From the NCBI RefSeq assembly GCF_002939305.1, contig NZ_MVDI01000011.1, forward strand, positions 1 through 64,000: a DNA stretch of 64,000 nt, read 5' to 3'. This document shows positions 56,602 to 64,000 of this stretch, piece by piece; within the stretch, counting starts at the first letter, position 1; every line of letters starts with the position of its first letter. The translations under genes and the position numbers were made by a program. This DNA is from Chroococcidiopsis sp. TS-821. GTDB lineage: Bacteria > Cyanobacteriota > Cyanobacteriia > Cyanobacteriales > Chroococcidiopsidaceae. Below the pieces are notes generated by a model. It saw nothing but the letters and a program-made list of their open reading frames with translations, ran no database searches and was not told where the DNA came from.

Positions 56602-57108
56602 CTACATTTCTAGAAATATGTAAATAATAACACCTGTGTCGGGGTCATTATCGATTCCGACATATCCTGTTTTGAGCATTTCTTTAAGCGTTGATTCTAC
56701 TTCGATAAAGCTAGCCCCAGTATCCATCACGCCCTGCGTTACTGAGATCTTCCCACCACGTTTTGCCGCTGCGCGCACCAGCTGAACCATCAACTGCTCG
56801 CGGGACGGTCTCACAACATTAGTAACAAATGTCGGTTGAGCCAATGGCACGCCATACGGAGATAAGCCCATTTTTGTTCTAAGTTTTGTATTATACTCGT
56901 CAACCATGCGGGGAATTAAAAATAAGTCAATGACTTGCCCGACACCAAATAAACCAAAAGTACCGAGCCAGATTAATCCTGTGATGATTTTGCCGTTGTA
57001 AAGACGGTGTAGTCCATTTAGCTGTAATAGACAGCCTAGCCATAATAGATAAGCACTACTTACTTTATTTGGTGGCTTTACTGGTAGTTGGGAATCTCCT
57101 GTTTTCAT
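56602..57108 (-). CDS. TM2 domain protein
   Basis: A 168-residue protein. The N-terminal 75 residues carry the TM2 fold: SSAYLLWLGCLLQLNGLHRL, YNGKIITGLIWLGTFGLFGV and QVIDLFLIPRMVDEYN (two short membrane helices with a conserved Asp and Gly pattern). The C-terminal half is soluble and helical, with REQLMVQLVRAAAKRGGKIS and IEVESTLKEMLKTGYVGIDN suggesting a winged-helix-like element. The role is unknown. It is divergent from acsF. Confidence 0.88.
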   Translation of the reverse strand: MKTGDSQLPVKPPNKVSSAYLLWLGCLLQLNGLHRLYNGKIITGLIWLGTFGLFGVGQVIDLFLIPRMVDEYNTKLRTKMGLSPYGVPLAQPTFVTNVVRPSREQLMVQLVRAAAKRGGKISVTQGVMDTGASFIEVESTLKEMLKTGYVGIDNDPDTGVIIYIFLEM

Positions 57109-57532
57109 ACGTATCTAGAATATAGGTTTATGGTAAAAGTCGCTGGAGGTGAATAAGGCAGGAGGCTGAGGAGTTAGACTTTTACTTACTTGTGAATAGA
57201 GGAATTTCTGGTTCTTTGCCAGAAGATAGACATAAACTGCTTTCTGTCCTCAGTACTTCTAACCTTTCTGTTAAATAAGTTGCATACTTCTCTTTTTATT
57301 ACCTTAGCTTTAACTTTCAACTTCTGGTATGGCTGCTACGTCGCGCAGTTATTTGCTGTAGCAAGCGATCGCAAATTTGTTAAAAAAATTGACAGCGTGT
57401 TGCAACTCTTAACTAAATTAGTGTTTTTCCTACCCCTAAGCCTTGGTAGACTAAGCTTTATCAATTGTTATTTAGTCATTCACTCAACAGCCCCAGGCAC
57501 AAAACCACAGCAGAAAAGGGCAAATAAAAACT
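57109..57532. other. Upstream region of acsF
   Basis: About 420 bases between TM2 and acsF. It contains a HIP1 octamer near 57366. A hydrophobic frame (57280-57540) starts only at a TTG and overlaps the acsF start, so it is taken as non-coding. Promoters for both genes lie here. Confidence 0.5.
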
Positions 57533-58612
57533 ATGGTTGATTCGCTTAAAAAACCAGCAGAATTTGAAGAAATGCGCCCAGGGGTGAAAGTACCCGCAAA
57601 GGAAACCCTGCTGACGCCGCGATTTTATACAACAGATTTCGACGAGATGGCGCGGATGGATCTCTCAGTGAACGAAGAGGAACTCAAAGCGCTTTTAGAA
57701 GAGTTCCGTACCGACTACAATCGCCATCACTTCGTTCGAGACGCGGAGTTTGAGCAATCTTGGGAGCATATCGACGGTGAAACTCGCCGCTTATTTGTCG
57801 AATTTTTAGAGCGTTCTTGCACTGCAGAGTTTTCCGGCTTTCTGTTGTACAAAGAACTCAGCCGTCGTCTCAAAGATAAGAACCCTCTCCTTGCTGAATC
57901 GTTTGCCTTGATGTCGCGCGATGAAGCACGTCATGCAGGCTTCTTAAATAAAGCGCTGTCAGACTTCAATTTGTCGCTAGATTTGGGCTTTTTGACGAAG
58001 AGTCGTAAGTATACGTTCTTCAAACCAAAGTTTATCTTCTATGCGACGTATCTATCTGAAAAAATTGGTTACTGGCGGTACATCACGATCTACCGTCACT
58101 TAGCTGCACATCCAGAAAACCGTATCTATCCAATCTTCCGCTTCTTTGAAAACTGGTGTCAAGACGAAAACCGCCATGGCGATTTCTTTGATGCACTGAT
58201 GCGTAGTCAGCCCCAGTTTCTGAATGATTGGAAAGCGCGGTTGTGGTGTCGCTTCTTCTTGCTATCAGTATTTGCGACAATGTATCTCAACGATATCCAA
58301 CGTGCTGGATTTTATGCCGCAATTGGTCTGAATGCACGGGATTATGACGTTTACGTCATTCAGAAAACCAACGAAACTGCAGGACGCGTATTCCCAATCA
58401 TCCTAAACGTCGAGCACCCTGATTTTTATCGCCGACTCGATATCTGTGTTAAGAACAACGAGAAATTGAGTGCGATCGTCAACTCTAAAACACCTAAATT
58501 CTTACAATTTTTCCAAAAACTACCGCTATACGTTGCGAATGGCTGGCAATTCTTACGTTTGTACCTGATTAAGCCAATCGATGTAGCAACACAACAAGGT
58601 ACAGTGCGTTAA
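57533..58612 (+). CDS. acsF: Mg-protoporphyrin IX monomethyl ester oxidative cyclase (aerobic)
   Basis: Di-iron monooxygenase that forms the fifth ring of chlorophyll, producing divinyl protochlorophyllide. The 359-residue length fits. Iron ligands are in [34 protein letters not shown] and [15 protein letters not shown], the conserved E-x2-H pairs. The N-terminus ([20 protein letters not shown]) and the middle ([20 protein letters not shown]) match AcsF/ChlE. An intrinsic terminator follows the stop at once. Confidence 0.97.
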   Translation: MVDSLKKPAEFEEMRPGVKVPAKETLLTPRFYTTDFDEMARMDLSVNEEELKALLEEFRTDYNRHHFVRDAEFEQSWEHIDGETRRLFVEFLERSCTAEFSGFLLYKELSRRLKDKNPLLAESFALMSRDEARHAGFLNKALSDFNLSLDLGFLTKSRKYTFFKPKFIFYATYLSEKIGYWRYITIYRHLAAHPENRIYPIFRFFENWCQDENRHGDFFDALMRSQPQFLNDWKARLWCRFFLLSVFATMYLNDIQRAGFYAAIGLNARDYDVYVIQKTNETAGRVFPIILNVEHPDFYRRLDICVKNNEKLSAIVNSKTPKFLQFFQKLPLYVANGWQFLRLYLIKPIDVATQQGTVR

Positions 58613-58637
58613 AATTTTCAAGTTTTGCTCCGCTGCG

Positions 58638-58670
58638 GTGGTTCTGCAAAGCGCAGAGCCACTTTTTTTT
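58638..58670 (+). terminator. Terminator after acsF
   Basis: GTGGTTCTGC (58638-58647) pairs fully with GCAGAGCCAC (58653-58662), with one G-U pair and an AAAGC loop, followed by eight T residues. This is a textbook intrinsic terminator. Confidence 0.92.
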
Positions 58671-58694
58671 GTGAACAGTTACAGACGCTAAGAA

Positions 58695-59384
58695 ATGCGC
58701 GATCGCTTATTCATCATTTTGAGCTTTCTTTTTTACCTGCAATTATTGACTCCCGCCCACAGTCAACCACAAGTTTCTCCCTCTCCCCGTGCATCTGATT
58801 TAGATTTGAGTTCAGACATTGAAGATAGCCCAGTTTTACAGCGCTGGCGCGAGCAAGTACCAAATATATTAGAGGAAATCACGCACGATCCTAGTTTTCG
58901 CACGCGTTTCCGCTTAGGTTATGCTTTGTTTCCATCGACGCACGCCACAGGAATCACCCTCGGAGTTGAAGATGTTTTTGTTAGTAACACTCGTTTTACT
59001 ATAAGTGGCGAATATCACGCAGCTTTTAATCGCGATCGCATCGCATACGGGGCAGATTTGCGCTATTACTTGCGTCCTTTGGGTAGCTACATCAACGTTG
59101 CACCAGTTATAGGGTATCGTTACTTAGAAACTGATGCTTATCTTATTGAAGGACTTAATCTTGGCGCGCGACTTCTGTTAGTTCTCTCTCGCAATGGTGC
59201 AGCAGATATCTCGCTCACTCAAAGTTGGGTAGCCCTGGGTTCGGATACTGAAGTAGCTTTAACGACACTATCTGTCGGCTATGCTGTCACGCCAAATCTA
59301 CGTATTTCTACTGATTTTCAAAAACAAACATCTCATCAAAGTAACGATAGCCGCGTTGGAATTGTCTTAGAGTGGATGCCGTAA
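58695..59384 (+). CDS. Secreted, predicted beta-barrel protein
   Basis: A 229-residue protein of no named family. An N-terminal hydrophobic segment (LFIILSFLFYLQLLTPAHSQ) is a likely signal peptide with cleavage after HSQ. After a short Pro/Ser/Asp-rich linker, the rest alternates polar and hydrophobic residues in a beta-strand pattern, such as FTISGEYHAAFN, YGADLRYYLRPLG, INVAPVIGYRYLET and ISLTQSWVALG, ending VGIVLEWMP. This suggests a small outer-membrane barrel. Its start follows the acsF terminator closely; a HIP1-containing GCGATCGC is in the second and later codons. Confidence 0.72.
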   Translation: MRDRLFIILSFLFYLQLLTPAHSQPQVSPSPRASDLDLSSDIEDSPVLQRWREQVPNILEEITHDPSFRTRFRLGYALFPSTHATGITLGVEDVFVSNTRFTISGEYHAAFNRDRIAYGADLRYYLRPLGSYINVAPVIGYRYLETDAYLIEGLNLGARLLLVLSRNGAADISLTQSWVALGSDTEVALTTLSVGYAVTPNLRISTDFQKQTSHQSNDSRVGIVLEWMP

Positions 59385-59593
59385 GATTACAGCAATTCTA
59401 AGTTCTAAACGGTTCAGCGAGGTGTAACGTATTGCGCTGTCATGTCGCAGATATTCATAACTCACTCAAGTTGTATTTTGTCATAGCAGGGGTCAGGGTT
59501 TTAGCCTGAGTTAGGGGAATCATTAAGGTATTGGGGGGAACTGTTAAGTCATTTATATTTACTACAGTCCCCAAGTTACCCCACTTATTCAAT

Positions 59594-61075
59594 CTACGAA
59601 TAGTGTGCTTCGACCATAGCTGCTAAGACTGCGGGGTCGAGCAGTGAATCGGCAGTTTGTTGACGCCACTTCAACAGTTCGCTTCTTAAAAAATTCTGAG
59701 TGTTTTGATAGCCCAATTTACCAGCTAAATTATTAAATTCGTATGGATCGTCGTGCAGATCGTATAACTCCTCAGCAGGTGGGTTTAAACACGTATCTAG
59801 AGCTAATCTGGCTCGATTTCTTGCAGGTAGTTGTCGTGATTCGGCGAAAGCTGGATCTCGATCGACTGTAATATAAGGGTTTTGACGATCGGGCAACAAA
59901 TTGAGAATGTATTTGAAACGTTTACCTCGAATACTACGACGTGGATAAAAGTGCGTCTTCACGTGGCTCGTGTATTCTGCAAAAATAAAATTGCGCCAGC
60001 CTGCTGCGTTTTGCTGGAAAAGTGGAAACAGCGATCGCCCTGACACTTTGGGGATTTTTATTCCGACAGCCTGTAATACTGTAGGCAAGATGTCGATATT
60101 AGAAACAAAGGCAGATTCTACTAAATTAGGTGAAATTTTACCAGACCAACGTATGAGTAGCGGAATTCTCAAGCCAGCTTCATAACAGCTTCCTTTAGCC
60201 CGTACAAAGCCTGGACCGTGATCTCCCAAAAAGATAACCAATGTATTTCGGTCTAGTCCTTGCCGATTGAGCTGATTGAGCAGTAATCCAATTCCTGCAT
60301 CCAAGCGAGCTACACCATTGTAATAACCTGCTGTTCTTTCGCGCATCGCTGGAGTATCGACACCTTGCCAAGCAAATGGCGGTACCTCTGTAGAACTATA
60401 AGGTTGTTCAGGATAATTTTTGAACTGAGTTTCAAAAGGAGTATGAGGGTCGCTGTAGCTGACTACTAAGAAAAATGGCTGTTGCGGTTGTTGTGCAAAA
60501 AATTCTCCTGCGCGTTGCGCTACTAATTGAATGTTGCGCGTGTTAATTTTTGTTGGTGGTATGTTAAGGTCAAAAGGAAATGAGGTCTCTGGATAAACGT
60601 GCAGCTTGCCAATAATTCCCGTACGGTACCCTGCAGCTTTCAGCAATTGAGGTAGAGTAACCACTCTAGAAGCCATGGCGTAGCCACTGTTAGGGTAAGC
60701 AAGTCCAATTTGTCCAACTGGCTCATTTGGCAATCCACCTGTTTGGTGAGGGTAAAGTCCAGTAAAGAGACTGCTACGTGAGGAACTGCAAGACGCTTGA
60801 GTAACGTAGCTATTGAGAAATTGAATACCTTCACTCGCAAGTCGATCGATATTAGGTGTTCGTGCTAGTTTATCCCCGTAACAACCTAGCGTTTGTCCTA
60901 AATCGTCAGCTGTAATCAACAAAATATTTGGTCGAGTTGCTGAATGTCCTTTTAAAGAAAAGAGCAATTCACCCAAAGCAGTAGCTGCAGCAGTCGCAAC
61001 CGAGTAATTGAGAAAATTGCGGCGGGTCAGTTTGTTGTTGAGTTTAGCTTGCTGCATAAACTTATCTAGCCTCAT
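59594..61075 (-). CDS. Tat-exported sulfatase
   Basis: Alkaline-phosphatase-superfamily sulfatase of 493 residues. The N-terminus LTRRNFLNYSVATAAATALG is a twin-arginine signal, so the protein is exported folded. NILLITADDLGQTLGCYGD, with metal-binding Asp residues, and TPNIDRLASEGIQFLNSYVT follow. The nucleophile region is ASCSSSRSSLFTGLYPHQTG. VIFLGDHGPGF and later metal ligands are present. The modification motif is C-S-S-S-R rather than the usual C-x-(P/A)-x-R. The substrate, possibly a sulfated polysaccharide, is unknown. Confidence 0.9.
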   Translation of the reverse strand: MRLDKFMQQAKLNNKLTRRNFLNYSVATAAATALGELLFSLKGHSATRPNILLITADDLGQTLGCYGDKLARTPNIDRLASEGIQFLNSYVTQASCSSSRSSLFTGLYPHQTGGLPNEPVGQIGLAYPNSGYAMASRVVTLPQLLKAAGYRTGIIGKLHVYPETSFPFDLNIPPTKINTRNIQLVAQRAGEFFAQQPQQPFFLVVSYSDPHTPFETQFKNYPEQPYSSTEVPPFAWQGVDTPAMRERTAGYYNGVARLDAGIGLLLNQLNRQGLDRNTLVIFLGDHGPGFVRAKGSCYEAGLRIPLLIRWSGKISPNLVESAFVSNIDILPTVLQAVGIKIPKVSGRSLFPLFQQNAAGWRNFIFAEYTSHVKTHFYPRRSIRGKRFKYILNLLPDRQNPYITVDRDPAFAESRQLPARNRARLALDTCLNPPAEELYDLHDDPYEFNNLAGKLGYQNTQNFLRSELLKWRQQTADSLLDPAVLAAMVEAHYS

Positions 61076-61319
61076 ACGTTAGAATGCACCCCGATGTACT
61101 CTAAAAAATTTATGTCCTTGCAAGAACGCTAAGGTACTCGGTGAACAGAAGTATTTCACAACCTAACCCTCCACTGTTAGGTGAAAATTACACAACGTTT
61201 AATGTAGTCAGGACAACAAAAATTCGGTTCAGTATCTATACGGAAGAGTTGACGATTTTAGAGAAGTTCGGTAAACCGTACCAATGATTTTGTTGCGATT
61301 GCGCGCGCTGTTCGCTAAA

Positions 61320-61346
61320 TTAGCACTCAGGAGTTGAGAGTGCTAA
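61320..61346 (+). promoter_or_regulatory. CIRCE element (HrcA operator) upstream of groES
   Basis: TTAGCACTC (61320-61328), a nine-base spacer, then GAGTGCTAA (61338-61346): a perfect match to the CIRCE consensus bound by the heat-shock repressor HrcA. It ends 16 bases before the groES ATG. Confidence 0.97.
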
Positions 61347-61362
61347 AAGCAGAAAATTTTGT

Positions 61363-61674
61363 ATGGCAGCAGTATCTCTAAGTGTTTCCACAGTTAAGCC
61401 TTTAGCTGACCGTGTATTTGTTAAAGTCAGCGCATCCGAAGAGAAAACCGCAGGCGGATTATACTTACCCGATACCGCCAAAGAAAAGCCACAGGTCGGA
61501 GAAGTTGTCGCGATCGGTCCTGGTAAACGCAACGACGACGGTTCGCGCCAGGAAATGGAAATCAAAGTCGGCGACAAAGTCCTTTACTCGAAGTACGCAG
61601 GTACAGACATCAAACTTGGTACGGATGAATATGTGCTGTTGTCCGAAAAAGACATCCTTGCAGTAGTTAGCTAA
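61363..61674 (+). CDS. groS: Co-chaperonin GroES
   Basis: Ten-kDa co-chaperonin, 103 residues, that caps the GroEL chamber. It has [20 protein letters not shown], then a mobile loop around [20 protein letters not shown], and ends with [14 protein letters not shown]. The start follows CIRCE by 16 bp. groL is downstream, 82 bp away across a heptamer repeat array. Confidence 0.97.
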   Translation: MAAVSLSVSTVKPLADRVFVKVSASEEKTAGGLYLPDTAKEKPQVGEVVAIGPGKRNDDGSRQEMEIKVGDKVLYSKYAGTDIKLGTDEYVLLSEKDILAVVS

Positions 61675-61695
61675 TGGCTAATAGGTAATCGTTAA

Positions 61696-61737
61696 ACCAA
61701 TTACCAATTACCAGTTACCAATTACCAGTTACCAATT
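61696..61737 (+). repeat. Six tandem heptamers between groS and groL
   Basis: Units ACCAATT, ACCAATT, ACCAGTT, ACCAATT, ACCAGTT and ACCAATT run without gaps. This is an STRR-type array inside the groESL transcript, ending 19 bases before the groL start. It is the same family as the arrays at 18848 and 46381. Confidence 0.85.
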
Positions 61738-61750
61738 ACCAACATCATAG

Positions 61751-63397
<1,647 letters not shown>

Positions 63398-63882
63398 TTA
63401 GTAATTCTACTTACTGTGGGGCGGGAATTTTGCCTGCTCATTTATAGCAGCTGCTTCCTAAGAGAAGTGGCTGTTTTTTGTTTTTTGTAGACGCGCAGCA
63501 AGCATCATGCTGTAGGTCTCGACGATCGCAGCAATTGCTTATATTTCAAATCTTCCCCTTCGTATTTACTTAAGCAAATCATTTACGGGATCAGTAGTTA
63601 AAGAAGTCGGTTTACAAATTTGCAGCATCTACTTCTCACTCTGGCAAAAACCATTGCGGACAAAGTTAAATACAGCCTTTTTTGGAAAATTTATATATTC
63701 AAGTATCTTGTTTAGGAAATTCAATAATTCTAAAATAATCCCAAATCAGGTGTCAGAACTTCTCCCAAACTTTTTCATCAGTGACTTTGTGGTAACCTAC
63801 GGCAAGCTGCCATACATCCATGTCGTATTAGAATGCGATAAAATCCAGCAGCAAATGCAGTCGCACTTCTCTACAATCAGTC
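63398..63882. other. Intergenic region between groL and a methyltransferase gene
   Basis: About 485 bases. The groL terminator lies at 63448-63479. A plus-strand frame (63654-63902) shows no protein character and overlaps the next start. Nothing else was recognised. Confidence 0.5.
63448..63479 (+). terminator. Terminator after groL
   Basis: CAGCTGCTTC (63448-63457) pairs with GAAGTGGCTG (63464-63473), with two G-U pairs and a CTAAGA loop, and is followed by TTTTTT. Confidence 0.88.
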
Positions 63883-64000
63883 ATGAGCGAATCTATTTCT
63901 GATGCCGCACCGTTATACACTTTAAGTCCGCTGACGCGCTTTTCTGATAGAGCCGCTGATTATGCCAAGTATCGCCCTGGTTATCCATCTGAAGCGATTG
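63883..64000 (+). CDS. Class I SAM-dependent methyltransferase, N-terminal fragment
   Basis: The first 39 codons only, starting at the ATG at 63883 (MSESISDAAPLYTLSPLTRF). The segment RFSDRAADYAKYRPGYPSEA is the typical opening of a Methyltransf_11-type methyltransferase, in which F(S/T)DR..DY.KYRP.YP precedes the SAM-binding motif. The SAM-binding glycine loop is beyond the right edge, so the substrate class is unknown. Confidence 0.75.
   Translation, partial: MSESISDAAPLYTLSPLTRFSDRAADYAKYRPGYPSEAI

Noticed and set aside
57280-57540. 86-codon hydrophobic frame upstream of acsF
   Set aside because: It has only a TTG start, overlaps the acsF ATG in another frame, and has no family resemblance.
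63654-63902. 82-codon frame after groL
   Set aside because: AT-rich, overlaps the methyltransferase start, no protein character.

Overview
The window is cyanobacterial chromosome. It carries oxygenic-photosynthesis genes (the 5' end of psbD, psaK, acsF, ycf66), the alkane pair ado/aar next to accA, and many copies of the HIP1 palindrome GCGATCGC. It also has heptanucleotide short tandem repeats (STRR) and a CIRCE-controlled groESL. Gene content suggests a non-marine cyanobacterium with a medium to large genome. No heterocyst genes, phage genes, transposases or CRISPR arrays were seen, so the order is not fixed.

Layout. 1-9.7 kb: psbD start, small conserved genes, an orphan ABC ATPase, tRNA-Asn, a PRC-barrel/lipid-kinase fusion, a metallophosphoesterase, a FIST sensor-domain protein and wecB. 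10.4-14.2 kb: a PilT-type ATPase followed by a KaiB-domain protein, and gnd. 14.6-18.8 kb: ycf66 and an ileS with a membrane-anchoring CAAD insertion. 18.9-26.2 kb: an accessory-looking block with an orphan parA, azoR and a three-gene minus-strand operon. That operon encodes a tandem winged-helix protein, an AAA+-like ATPase, and one polypeptide joining an RNase D-like exonuclease, a Cas4-like nuclease and an FtsK motor. I do not recognise it as a described system; it is the main candidate for something new. 26.7-35 kb: a membrane-anchored conserved protein, a first threonine synthase, a decayed DUF29 gene, YihY, DUF4112 and an alpha/beta hydrolase. 35-44.7 kb: an orphan sugar-type permease, ado, aar, accA, an SDR, folE and trpF (overlapping tail to tail), psaK, an S2P-type protease and a second lipid kinase.

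45-53.5 kb is a probable polyamine module: amine oxidase, potB, potC, potD and potA in one minus-strand run, with a class III aminotransferase just beyond. Together they would import a polyamine, oxidise it to an aldehyde and transaminate amino intermediates. 53.7-55.5 kb pairs a zinc-ribbon threonine synthase-like enzyme with a sulfur-carrier protein ending AVAGG, which resembles the CysO/CysM arrangement. 55.7-64 kb: DUF2996, TM2, acsF, a predicted beta-barrel, a Tat-exported sulfatase, groS-groL and the start of a methyltransferase.

Several starts were moved inward from the longest open frame where a ribosome-binding site, a stop/start overlap or family N-termini favoured it; each case is stated. 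All family assignments come from reading motifs; no database search was run.
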